Assembly: GCA_934525845.1 (NCBI GenBank)
Contig: CAKSZS010000018.1
Location: 1 to 44,755 of the forward strand
Reading direction: 5' to 3'
Length of the DNA: 44,755 bases
DNA from: an uncultured Faecalibacterium sp.
GTDB lineage: Bacteria > Bacillota > Clostridia > Oscillospirales > Ruminococcaceae
Below are positions 14,654 to 22,774 of this stretch, piece after piece; the stretch's first letter is position 1; every line of letters starts with the position of its first letter. A program made the translations under genes and the position numbers. Under the pieces are notes generated by a model. That model was not told the DNA's origin. It saw only the letters and a program-made list of their open reading frames with translations, and did not search any database.

Positions 14654-17098
14654 TTATGATCTCGTGGTGGGATAGCACCGGCGGTGCACCCGGGTGTACC
14701 GTTCCTGCAGGTTCCGGTGCTCTGTTCGAGCGGCTTCACCCGGCATATGTTCCGCAAGCCACGCTTCTGCCCGGATCGCGTCCTGCAGATAGGGTTCGCC
14801 GGAAAAGGTGTCGAGCCGGAACCGTTCAAATGCGGCTTGTGAAAAAAGAAGATGCCACGACTGGTTCTGATCCTTTGGCAGAAGGGGACGGAGCATCTGC
14901 AGGACCTCATCGTACCCCTGTTTTGCCGGGCGGTTCAGCCCCTGCAGGTACTCCACCTGGGCGAGAAGCATCCGGGAGAGCGCACAGTCATAAATACCGC
15001 CGTTGGAGGTGAAATGCTTCAGAAGATCCCGGCGGCATTCCAGACTGACCGTATAATAGCGGGACGCCGCCGGGTAATCCGCCTTTGCTTCCGCGATCCT
15101 GCCGCACAGATTCAGTGCTACGGAATAGCTCCGGATGCATTCGAGAGTCCGATAGCGTTCCGCCTGCTCTTGAAAGAGCCGCAGGGCCTTTTGCGAGATC
15201 GTCCCGGCATCATCCAGCTCCTGCTGCAGAAGCAGTGCTTTGCCCCAGCCCAGCAGGGCTTCGCCATAGGCGCGCCGCTCCGGGATCCCATCGGCAGACT
15301 GCCGCGCTCTTTGCCACAGCACGGCCGTTTTCGAATACCATTCCGCCGCCGCAGCCGGATCGTTTTTCCGGAGCATCAGACTGCCCAGGGCTGTCTGCAG
15401 AAACGCAACGCCTTCGGCCGTCTCCCGGGTCTGCTGCTGATCGTACAGGGTCTCCCGGATCTGCAGGGCATTGCGGAAGCTTGTCTCGGCTGCCTCCAGA
15501 TCCCACATCTCATACAGGGCGCTGCCCAGACGCTCGTATCCGAGGGAAAGGATGTACAACTCGTTTTTCAGGACGGCCAGTTTCCGGCGGGCGTTTGCGG
15601 CAGTACAGCCGGGCGTATGCAGAAAGGCCCGCAGCTTGCGGGAGGCTTCCTCATACCGGATCTTTGCGGACAGACAGAGCTTTTTGTAGAGCTGGGCAGC
15701 TTCCTGGTAACTGCCCAGAAGGGACAGGATCCGCCCCAGCTGGTCGTAGGCGGCAGCGGTTTCTGCCGGCCGGCTTTCACCGGTGAGCTGCTCTGCGGTG
15801 TCTGCCAGCTGCTGGGCATAAAACAGTGCATCCCGGTACATTCCAAGTTCACAGAGGTCTTCACACAAGGCGGTCAGTGCCTGCAGCTGTTCCTGACGCT
15901 TTCGAGCAGAATACGCTTTGCCGTCGGCGGAAGCCTGCTGGTACCAGTTCACCAGGTTTTTGCGCCATTGGATCGCGGTGTGGTAATCCTGCGCAACACC
16001 GTCTCCGTTCCAGTACATCTCGGCAGCCTTGTTCATGGCCTGCGGCAGGCCGCTTTGTGCAGCGGCAAGAAGAAGGACACAGGCTTTTTCCGGGTCTTTT
16101 TCCACGCCGATGCCGTTCAGGAAGGCAAGGCCGATCAGATACTGCTTTGTTTTCGACAGCTTTTTCGGGGATGCAAGCTTCTGCAGCTCCTGCTCCAGTT
16201 CGGAAACGTCCTCTCCGTCAATCAGGCGCTTCAGCCCGGGGAACAGGGTCTGTAAAGTCTGCAGCTGTTCGGGCGTATAGGAACCTGCGGCTTCACGGAC
16301 GGGGAGAATGTCGATGCCCTGTTTCACGGCGGTCGGGTATTCTTCCCGGATCACATAGTTGCCCGGCTCACTCATGGCAGGGGTGACCATCAGAAGAAAC
16401 AGGTCGCTGGCGCGGAGGGCGTCGAAGATCTGATCGCTCCAGACCTCTCCGGAAGAAAGGAATTCATCGTACCAGATCGCTACCTGCTGAAAGGCCGGAA
16501 TGGAGTGGATCCGCCGGATCAGTTCGTTGGCATACTGGCGGTCTTTTTTGCGGTAGCTCAGAAAGATCTGCCCGCTGAACGCATTGCGGATCTTCTGGAT
16601 GGTCTGATCCGGAACGAGAATGCTGCTCAGATCCCGGAACAGCTTCTGCCGGTAGGGGATCTCTGTGCGGCTTGTTTCCTCGTGCCGCAGAAGCTGGATC
16701 TTCCCGTATCCCGGCCCGACCTGTTCCATCTGCTGTGCAAAGGTTTCTTCCAGCCCCGGCTCCATGGCGATGGGAAGGACTGGAATGTGGTTCTCGACGG
16801 CAAAGCGGTATTCGTAAGAACGGGCCGGGTTTTCTTCCCGGAGAAAATTCGAGGTCACCACGACCACGAACAGCTTCATCCCCCGGAGATTCCAGTCCAG
16901 ATCGGCGGAATCGATGGCTTCCAGCGGCCCGATGTCCTCGTGCCAGAACACCGCACAGTCGAACAGCGAGAGGATCTCTTCCATGAGCTGCTGCCGCTGT
17001 GCGGTGTCGGAAGGATGGCCGGCCAGAAATACCTTCTGCAGATCCTGGGGAGAAAAATCGCCGTTGACCTTCCACAGAAATTGGACCTGTTTTTTCAT
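14654..17098 (-). CDS. TIR-Sel1-TPR protein (tandem TIR-like N-terminus)
   Basis: 814-residue soluble protein. Residues 176-268 form a clear TIR domain: GQIFLSYRKKD (box 1), SSGEVWSDQIFDAL, then VIREEYPTAV, whose Glu (252/253) is at the place of the catalytic Glu of TIR NAD hydrolases. Residues 1-115 look like a second, degenerate TIR-like unit (SYEYRFAVENHIPVLPI parallels the same strand-helix-strand). Sel1-like repeats follow at about 319-388 (GIGVEKDPEKA, NGDGVAQDYHTA), then helical TPR-like repeats to about 790. GAGGAGG lies 7 nt before the ATG. The layout of an effector domain plus repeat sensor resembles bacterial TIR defence proteins. NADase activity and a defence role are inference. 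Confidence 0.87.
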   Translation of the reverse strand: MKKQVQFLWKVNGDFSPQDLQKVFLAGHPSDTAQRQQLMEEILSLFDCAVFWHEDIGPLEAIDSADLDWNLRGMKLFVVVVTSNFLREENPARSYEYRFAVENHIPVLPIAMEPGLEETFAQQMEQVGPGYGKIQLLRHEETSRTEIPYRQKLFRDLSSILVPDQTIQKIRNAFSGQIFLSYRKKDRQYANELIRRIHSIPAFQQVAIWYDEFLSSGEVWSDQIFDALRASDLFLLMVTPAMSEPGNYVIREEYPTAVKQGIDILPVREAAGSYTPEQLQTLQTLFPGLKRLIDGEDVSELEQELQKLASPKKLSKTKQYLIGLAFLNGIGVEKDPEKACVLLLAAAQSGLPQAMNKAAEMYWNGDGVAQDYHTAIQWRKNLVNWYQQASADGKAYSARKRQEQLQALTALCEDLCELGMYRDALFYAQQLADTAEQLTGESRPAETAAAYDQLGRILSLLGSYQEAAQLYKKLCLSAKIRYEEASRKLRAFLHTPGCTAANARRKLAVLKNELYILSLGYERLGSALYEMWDLEAAETSFRNALQIRETLYDQQQTRETAEGVAFLQTALGSLMLRKNDPAAAAEWYSKTAVLWQRARQSADGIPERRAYGEALLGWGKALLLQQELDDAGTISQKALRLFQEQAERYRTLECIRSYSVALNLCGRIAEAKADYPAASRYYTVSLECRRDLLKHFTSNGGIYDCALSRMLLAQVEYLQGLNRPAKQGYDEVLQMLRPLLPKDQNQSWHLLFSQAAFERFRLDTFSGEPYLQDAIRAEAWLAEHMPGEAARTEHRNLQERYTRVHRRCYPTTRS

Positions 17099-17115
17099 TG
17101 CAAGACCTCCTCATG

Positions 17116-17140
17116 GCCCGGACACCTCCGATGTCCGGGC
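17116..17140 (+). terminator. Hairpin between the metallophosphoesterase and TIR genes
   Basis: Perfect 9-bp stem GCCCGGACA / TGTCCGGGC with a 7-base loop. A T-run (GCTTTTTC) follows on the plus strand only. On the minus strand, where the neighbouring genes lie, it abuts the TIR gene ribosome site, so it may act as a partial terminator or affect translation. Confidence 0.5.
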
Positions 17141-17175
17141 GCTTTTTCAGCAGAAGCATCCCACAGACGGAACGG

Positions 17176-17910
17176 TCATTCCTCCAGCGGCTCCCACTGA
17201 CGGACGATCCTTCCGCTGAGGAGTTCCCGGACGGTGGAGAAGACGGCAGTCTGCCGCCGCCAGAGTTCATCGTCTGTGTGAAAATGACCGAAGTACCAGT
17301 GCTGGTAGGCCGTATGCTGCTGCACTTCGCTGAGAAAGGCGTTCAGCTCCTGTTCCTCGGGCACGAAGGGGCGGATGCCGGCGCGGTGCAGGGAGGAAAG
17401 GTAGAAGATCGTTTCGGAAGGAGCGGTATGGGTCAGGATGACATCGACCTGTCCACCGGCCTGCTGCAGCGTCTGCCGGGCGCGGCAGTATTCCTGGGCA
17501 GAGGGCATTTCCTGCGGCCACCAGGAAACGCCTTCCACCCGGCGGGCGCGGTCCAGCGAATACCCGCCGCCAAAGGCGAAGAGCCGCAGACCGTCCAGCT
17601 GATAAAGCGAACCGCGCGTCAGGTGCACCAGATTCGGCCGCAGAAGGTGCACCCGCCCGCCATGCCAGAGCGCGGTGGGAAAGGCGTTCAGACGGTCAAA
17701 GTTTTCATGGTTGCCGTCCACAAACGCAACGGTGTAGTCCCGGGCGGCCAGGGTGTCAAAAAAAGCTTCTTCGGTGCGGCCGTTCGTTCCCCAGAAGCCG
17801 ACCCCGAAATCGCCGCAGACAAAAAGCGTGTCGCCCGGAGCCAGCACCGGCTCGATCTGTTCGAACCATTTGCGCTGCATGGCGTGAAGATCACCGGTCA
17901 CATAAAGCAT
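17176..17910 (-). CDS. Calcineurin-like metallophosphoesterase
   Basis: 244-residue protein with the full metal-binding set of this superfamily: TGDLHA (D-x-H) at the N-terminus, CGDFGVGF (G-D), DGNHENFD (G-N-H-E), ILTHTAPSE and FGHFHTDD (G-H-x-H) towards the end. It presumably hydrolyses a phosphoester; the substrate cannot be told, and relatives include phosphodiesterases and protein phosphatases. ATG 17910 follows AGGAGG by 6 nt; a longer reading to 17976 would take in this site. It lies between a sensor kinase and the TIR operon on the same strand, 62 bp after the kinase, and may be co-transcribed with either. Confidence 0.9.
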   Translation of the reverse strand: MLYVTGDLHAMQRKWFEQIEPVLAPGDTLFVCGDFGVGFWGTNGRTEEAFFDTLAARDYTVAFVDGNHENFDRLNAFPTALWHGGRVHLLRPNLVHLTRGSLYQLDGLRLFAFGGGYSLDRARRVEGVSWWPQEMPSAQEYCRARQTLQQAGGQVDVILTHTAPSETIFYLSSLHRAGIRPFVPEEQELNAFLSEVQQHTAYQHWYFGHFHTDDELWRRQTAVFSTVRELLSGRIVRQWEPLEE

Positions 17911-17972
17911 AGGACACCTCCTGAAAGCATGAAGCTGCTTTTCCGATATTCCAAGCATAACACGGACGGGGG

Positions 17973-19730
17973 TCATTCTTCCGGGGGGAGAAGCGGCAGG
18001 CAGAGGGTAAAGCAGCTGCCTTTGCCCACGGCGCTCTGCAGAGTGATCCTGCCGTGGTGCAGATGCGCCAGTTCCTGCGCGATGGTCAGCCCCAGACCGG
18101 TGGAGTCGTGCTTGGTGGTGGCTGTGGTGTGGAAATAGCGGTCAAACACGGCGGCCTGATCTTCCGGCGCGATGCCGCAGCCGGTGTCGGTCACGCTCAC
18201 ACGGGCCTGCCCGTCCTGCACCGCACAGGCTACGGTGATCTGCCCGCCTGCGGGGGTGTAATGGACGGCGTTCGTCACAAGGTTCTGCACGATCTGCTGC
18301 AGCCGCATACTGTCGCCCCACACCGGCAGGGCGCAGTCGGCAGAGACCTTCAGCGCAACGCCCTTCTGGTCGGCCTCGGTCTGGCAGGCGGTGCACACGG
18401 CAGCGGTCAGCACGTTGAGCAGGGCGCGGTCCTCGTTCAGCATCACCTGCTTCTGCTCCAGCTTGGCCGCAAGGAACAGGTCTTCGGTCAGGCCGCGCAC
18501 GAATTTCACCCGCTCCTGCAAAATGGGCAGCAGGGCGGGCAGTGCTTCCGGCGAGGCTTCCAGTGTGTCCAGTCCGCTGCTGATGACGAACAGCGGACTG
18601 CGCAGGTCGTGGAAGATGTTGAGCATCATGCTCTTGCGGGCGTCGGATGCATCCTGCAGGGCTTTTGTGCGCTGGGTGACCCGGGCATCCAGCTCCTGCG
18701 CCAGCTGCTCGGTACGGTCGAACTGCAGGGCGTACCGGCGGCTGACGAATACCAGACAGCCCAGGGTGAAGGGCAGGTCATAGATGCGGGCGCAGCGCAG
18801 CATATACAGCGGAAAGCTTTCGGTAAGGATGCCGCTGCAGGAGGGCAGCAGGAGCACCAGCCCGCGCAGGCCGGTGGTGAGGATATCGCCCGCCAGCAGG
18901 TACAATGCCGACTGCTGCCCCCGCGCCAGTGCCGCCGACAGCTGTACCAGCACGCACAGCATCCCAAGGGTCAGGGTGCTGTTGCGCAGAAGGCGGCTGC
19001 TGGAAACGCTCAGCGCCAGAAACAGCACCATAAGGCCGGCGGCTGCAGAAAAAGAGCGGCTTTTGCGGGTCAGCCGCGGGCCGTGGGTCAGGGCGCTGCA
19101 CAGCCAGATGGGAACCAGCACCGCAAAGGAAAAGTAAAACCGCTGCAATACGTCGTGCGTCGTGCTGGTGGTGAGGGGATGCAGATAGACCGACAGCCCC
19201 CAGCCGAACATGATGCCCAGATACAGCAGAAAATACCCCAGCTCATACTGCGGCTTGAAGCAGAACAGGGCCAGAATGCCGGCCCCCATGCTGACGAACG
19301 CCGCCAGAGTCACCAGCTGCAGACTGCTGCGCAGATCCAGCCAGCGCCAGGCGGTCCCGGCGGGCATCAGCCAGGCCCGGGGGACAGAAGGCGCACGCAC
19401 CGTTATTTCGGAAGCACCTTCCGGCAGACGGAAAAATTCCTCACTGCGCTCCATGGGTTCCAGTGCTTCCGGCTGGACTCTGCGCGTGCGCCCGGGAAAA
19501 CAGACCACCCACTCGGCGTCTGCGGGGGCATCCGTAAACTGTACCCGCCACTGCCCGGGCGAAGTCTGTGTCCAGCCGGTCAGGGTGACGGCGTGGGAAA
19601 GATCCATGCCGGAGAGACTGCCGTTTTCGGGCAGAAGCGGAAACCGGTGGTTGAACCAGACGCCGCCGCACACGATGACTGCCGTGAGCAGCAGGGAGAT
19701 CAGCGCGTACAGGGTCGTTTTCTGCCGCAT
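17973..19730 (-). CDS. Membrane sensor histidine kinase (7TM-type)
   Basis: 585-residue kinase. A signal/membrane segment (about 8-26), an extracellular region of about 110 residues and a block of around seven hydrophobic helices (about 137-332) are followed by a short coiled coil. The H-box IFHDLRSPLF (His374) comes next, and then the HATPase domain with NLVTNAVHYTP (N-box), DTGCGIAPED (G1) and STGLGLTIAQEL (G2). The layout is like 7TMR-DISM kinases that sense extracellular ligands. AGGAGG precedes ATG 19730. The divergent response regulator starts 128 bp away and is the likely partner. Signal unknown. Confidence 0.92.
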   Translation of the reverse strand: MRQKTTLYALISLLLTAVIVCGGVWFNHRFPLLPENGSLSGMDLSHAVTLTGWTQTSPGQWRVQFTDAPADAEWVVCFPGRTRRVQPEALEPMERSEEFFRLPEGASEITVRAPSVPRAWLMPAGTAWRWLDLRSSLQLVTLAAFVSMGAGILALFCFKPQYELGYFLLYLGIMFGWGLSVYLHPLTTSTTHDVLQRFYFSFAVLVPIWLCSALTHGPRLTRKSRSFSAAAGLMVLFLALSVSSSRLLRNSTLTLGMLCVLVQLSAALARGQQSALYLLAGDILTTGLRGLVLLLPSCSGILTESFPLYMLRCARIYDLPFTLGCLVFVSRRYALQFDRTEQLAQELDARVTQRTKALQDASDARKSMMLNIFHDLRSPLFVISSGLDTLEASPEALPALLPILQERVKFVRGLTEDLFLAAKLEQKQVMLNEDRALLNVLTAAVCTACQTEADQKGVALKVSADCALPVWGDSMRLQQIVQNLVTNAVHYTPAGGQITVACAVQDGQARVSVTDTGCGIAPEDQAAVFDRYFHTTATTKHDSTGLGLTIAQELAHLHHGRITLQSAVGKGSCFTLCLPLLPPEE

Positions 19731-19778
19731 GGAAAAAGCCCTCCTTATGGATACAAGCATAAATGTTCTGCAAAGCGG

Positions 19779-19823
19779 TTGTCACCGCCCGGAAAATAAG
19801 GTATACTGAATGATACCAGTATA
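19779..19823 (+). promoter_or_regulatory. Promoter and palindrome of the response regulator gene
   Basis: TTGTCA (19779-19784), 17-bp spacer, TATACT (19802-19807). The -10 element lies in the inverted repeat TATACTG / CAGTATA (19802-19808 and 19817-19823, 8-bp gap), a possible operator for self-control of the two-component pair. Confidence 0.65.
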
Positions 19824-19857
19824 TCAGATTTTTGACAAAAAGGGGAGTGCTTCCGGC

Positions 19858-20550
19858 ATGATTCGTGTTCTTCTGGTGGAGGACGATGCAATGATCCGCG
19901 AGATGACGCGCCTTTTTCTGGAGAGCCAGAAGAATTTTGAGGTGGTGTGTGCAGCGTCCGGCACAGAGGCGCTGGCCTGCGCACGGGAAAAATTCGATGT
20001 GATCCTGTTGGACATCCTGCTGCCGGACACCGATGGGATGCAGCTGTGCCGCACCCTGCGGGAGAGCCACCACTGCCCCATTATTTTTACGTCCTGCCTG
20101 GACGATGCGGACACCATCGTGCACGCGCTGGAACTGGGCGGCGACGATTTTCTCACCAAGCCCTACGACAACAAGATCCTGCTGGCGCGCATTCTGGCCA
20201 ACGTGCGCCGGGTGCAGATGGATGCCGCCGAGCCGGTCATGCAGGGGTACCAGTGCCGGGCATTCCAGCTGGATTCTGACAGCCGCAGTGTCATCCGGGA
20301 AGGAAAGAGCATTCATCTGGCGGATATGGAATACCGCATCCTGAGCCTGTTTGCCCGCAACCCGGGTACCTTTTTTACGGCCAATGAGCTGTACCAGAAG
20401 ATCTGGGGCCGGGACAGCCTGGGCGATGTGCGGACTGTGCAGGTACACATCCACAACCTGCGCGGCAAGATCGAGCCGGATCCCGCCAAGCCCATCTATC
20501 TGCGCAACGTCTGGGGCAAAGGCTACGTCTTCTGCCCGGAGGGAGAGTAA
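19858..20550 (+). CDS. OmpR-family response regulator
   Basis: 230-residue regulator. The receiver domain shows VEDD near residue 9, the phospho-acceptor Asp52 in VILLDILLPD and the conserved Lys in DFLTKPYD near residue 101. A winged-helix DNA-binding domain follows from about residue 130 (LSLFARNPGTFFTANELY, VQVHIHNLRGKI, YLRNVWGKGYVF). ATG 19858 follows GGGGAG by 10 nt; upstream in-frame codons would include that site. It is divergent from the kinase gene and ends before a convergent bidirectional terminator. Confidence 0.93.
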   Translation: MIRVLLVEDDAMIREMTRLFLESQKNFEVVCAASGTEALACAREKFDVILLDILLPDTDGMQLCRTLRESHHCPIIFTSCLDDADTIVHALELGGDDFLTKPYDNKILLARILANVRRVQMDAAEPVMQGYQCRAFQLDSDSRSVIREGKSIHLADMEYRILSLFARNPGTFFTANELYQKIWGRDSLGDVRTVQVHIHNLRGKIEPDPAKPIYLRNVWGKGYVFCPEGE

Positions 20551-20633
20551 AAGGAAAGCAGCATCTTCCGGAAACTGACGGAACGCATGAATGTGTTCCC
20601 TGCAACGAAGCGAGAAAAAAGAACTACAAAAAC

Positions 20634-20667
20634 AACAGCGCCGCAGGCTCATCCCTGCGGCGCTGTT
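20634..20667. terminator. Bidirectional terminator between the response regulator and mgsA-like genes
   Basis: Perfect 14-bp stem AACAGCGCCGCAGG / CCTGCGGCGCTGTT with a 6-base loop. The minus strand continues into TGTTTTTGTAG and the plus strand into TTTCCC. It serves two converging genes. Confidence 0.85.
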
Positions 20668-20689
20668 TCCCTCTATACACAAATTCGGC

Positions 20690-21133
20690 TCAGCACACGG
20701 CCCGGCGCTCAGCAGCGGGCACCGGCTCGATCACGGGCGGGTGCATCCCTTCGCGGTAGTCCAGGTCGCCCTGATCCAGGCCGCGCAGCAGAACTTCGGC
20801 GGTGGCAATGTTGGTGGCAATGGGCACGCCGTGCATATCGCACAGGCGCAGGAGATTCTGCTCGGTCAGGCTGGAAGCATCGGCCTTGAGCGGGTCGCGG
20901 AAGAACAGCACCAGATCGACTTCATCGCAGGCAACGCGTGCGGTGATCTGCTGCACACCGCCCAGTTTCCCGGAGAGGTAACAATGCACGGGCAGGCCGG
21001 TGGTCTGCGCCAGCATCCGTCCGGTGGTACCGGTGGCAATGACAGTGTTTTTGGATAAAATGGCGCTGTAAGCAGTGCAGAACTGAAGCGCAAGTTCTTT
21101 GCGGGAATCGTGTGCAAGAATGGCAATCGTCAT
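20690..21133 (-). CDS. mgsA: Methylglyoxal synthase homologue with altered active site
   Basis: 147-residue protein of the MGS fold, close to the usual length. It has AILAHDSRK at the N-terminus, the phosphate-binding ATGTTGRM and the FFRDPLKAD segment with Asp80. E. coli MgsA converts dihydroxyacetone phosphate to methylglyoxal using Asp71 (in GGDQQ) and Asp101 (in FFWDPL). Here the first motif reads LGGVQQ, so the catalytic base is Val60 (codon GTG), while the second Asp is kept. The enzyme may be inactive, use another base, or act as a sensor. AAAGGAG precedes ATG 21133, and a -10-like TATACT lies at 21160-21155. Confidence 0.85.
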   Translation of the reverse strand: MTIAILAHDSRKELALQFCTAYSAILSKNTVIATGTTGRMLAQTTGLPVHCYLSGKLGGVQQITARVACDEVDLVLFFRDPLKADASSLTEQNLLRLCDMHGVPIATNIATAEVLLRGLDQGDLDYREGMHPPVIEPVPAAERRAVC

Positions 21134-21196
21134 AGTGCTCTCTCCTTTGTTCTCAGTATAGTGTTGCGTATGGCGGACAGTTTTGGGATACAACAC

Positions 21197-21440
21197 TGAA
21201 ACGTGATGAAATCGTTATCAAAATTTCCAATATAGTTTTACCGCGCCAAAACAGGGGTGTCAAGAGGATTTTTGCAAATTGTGCAAGAAAAAACGGAGAA
21301 AGTAGCACTTTTTATTTGGTGGAAACGAAAAAAACTTGGATACAATAGTCTATGCAAAAGCACGGATTTTACAACAAATTTGAAAATATTCTTCAAAAAT
21401 TGTTGCCACGAAAAAAACACTCTATGCGCGTAAAACAAAA
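21197..21440. other. AT-rich intergenic region without a gene
   Basis: A low-GC stretch between two minus-strand genes, with no frame that has a ribosome site. It contains an isolated GGATACAAT on the plus strand (near 21338) and a paired TTGCAA/GTGCAAG motif near 21270-21285. It probably contains the upstream promoter region of the mgsA-like gene. Confidence 0.5.
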
Positions 21441-21472
21441 ATGCAGGCCTGGACGTCGGACGTCGGCCTGCA
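21434..21472 (-). terminator. Terminator of the proline operon
   Basis: TGCAGGCC (21465-21472 on the minus strand) pairs with GGCCTGCA (21442-21449), with further partial pairing in the loop, followed on the minus strand by TTTTTGTTTT. It lies 36 bp past the proA stop. Confidence 0.8.
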
Positions 21473-21508
21473 GGAGAAAAATATTTTCAGACTGGGCTTG
21501 TGGGTCGG

Positions 21509-22771
21509 TCAACGGGTCTGACCATCGCCATGGATGATGTACTTGTAGCTGCACAGTTCGGCCAGTCCCATGGGGCCGCGGGCGTGGAGCTTCTGGGTGG
21601 AAATGCCCATCTCACAGCCCAGCCCGAACTCGCCGCCGTCCGTAAAGCGGGTGGAGCAGTTCACATACACGGCAGCACTGTCCACGGCGGCGGTAAACCG
21701 GGCTGCATGGGCATCCGTCCGGGTCAGAATGGCTTCGCTGTGGCCGGTGGAGTGGGCGGCAATGTGGGCAATGGCCTCGTCCACGCTGTCCACGACCTTC
21801 ACGGCCAAGATGTAGTCCAGGAATTCGGTGTCGAAGTCCTTTTCCCCGGCGGGGGTGCCCGGAATGATCTGTGCGGCACGTTCGTCCAGACGCAGCTCCA
21901 CCGGGTGCAGGCCGCGGGCAGTGCGGTCAGGGCCGAGCCGCTGGGCCAGCCGGGGCAGGAAATCTGCCGCGATGGCAGAATGCACCAGACAGACTTCCTC
22001 CGCATTGCAGACGCTGGGGCGGCTGGCCTTGGCATTCTCGATGATGTCCAGCGCCTTGTCCAGATCGGCGGAGTCGTCCACGAAGACGTGGCAGATGCCG
22101 GTGCCGGTCTGGATGCAGGGGACTTTGGCGTTCTCCACGCAGGCGCGGATGAGCCCGGCCCCGCCGCGCGGAATGAGCAGGTCCACATAGCCCACAGCGG
22201 TCATCAGAGCGTTGGCGGAGGCGTGGGTGGTGTCCTCAATGAGGCAGACCGCCGTTTCCGGCAGGCCGTTCTCGGTCAGGCCCCGCCGCAGCGCCTGCAC
22301 GATGGCGTTGGCACTGCGCCAGGCTTCTTTTCCGCAGCGTAGGATGCAGGCATTGCCGCTCTTGATGGCAAGGGCGGCGGCGTCACTGGTCACGTTGGGG
22401 CGGCTCTCGTAGATGATGGCGATCACGCCCATGGGCACGGCGGTCTTTTCGATCACCAGCCCGTTGGGGCGCTCCACCCGGTTCAGCACCCGGCCCACGG
22501 GGTCGGGCAGAGCAGCCACTTCCCGAATGCCCCGGGCCATGGCACCAATGCGTTCCTCGGTCAAGGCCAGACGGTCCAGCATCACGTCACTGATGTGACC
22601 CTTTGCGGCGGCCATGTCCTCGGCATTGGCGGCCAGAATGGCCTGCATACACTCCGGGCGGCACAGCCCGTCTGCCATGCCCCAAAGCGCCTGCTTGCGG
22701 GTCTGGCCGTCGGCCAGCGCCACGGCGGTTTTGGCGGCGCGGGCGGCTTCCAGAATTTCCTGTGTCGTCAT
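21509..22771 (-). CDS. proA: Gamma-glutamyl phosphate reductase
   Basis: 420-residue aldehyde-dehydrogenase-like enzyme that reduces gamma-glutamyl phosphate to glutamate semialdehyde with NADPH, step 2 of proline synthesis. The catalytic Cys lies in SRPSVCNAEEV, and the family segments GVIAIIYESRPNVT, LRCGKEAW and NCSTRFTDGGEFGLGCE are present. Length is normal (about 415). The start is 3 bp after the proB stop, with GGAGG inside the end of proB, so it is co-translated. Last gene of proC-proB-proA. Confidence 0.97.
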   Translation of the reverse strand: MTTQEILEAARAAKTAVALADGQTRKQALWGMADGLCRPECMQAILAANAEDMAAAKGHISDVMLDRLALTEERIGAMARGIREVAALPDPVGRVLNRVERPNGLVIEKTAVPMGVIAIIYESRPNVTSDAAALAIKSGNACILRCGKEAWRSANAIVQALRRGLTENGLPETAVCLIEDTTHASANALMTAVGYVDLLIPRGGAGLIRACVENAKVPCIQTGTGICHVFVDDSADLDKALDIIENAKASRPSVCNAEEVCLVHSAIAADFLPRLAQRLGPDRTARGLHPVELRLDERAAQIIPGTPAGEKDFDTEFLDYILAVKVVDSVDEAIAHIAAHSTGHSEAILTRTDAHAARFTAAVDSAAVYVNCSTRFTDGGEFGLGCEMGISTQKLHARGPMGLAELCSYKYIIHGDGQTR

Positions 22772-22774
22772 GGT

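Noticed and set aside
18054..19799. 581-codon plus-strand open frame
   Set aside because: Antisense of the histidine kinase gene, with a Gln/Gly/His-rich artefact composition.
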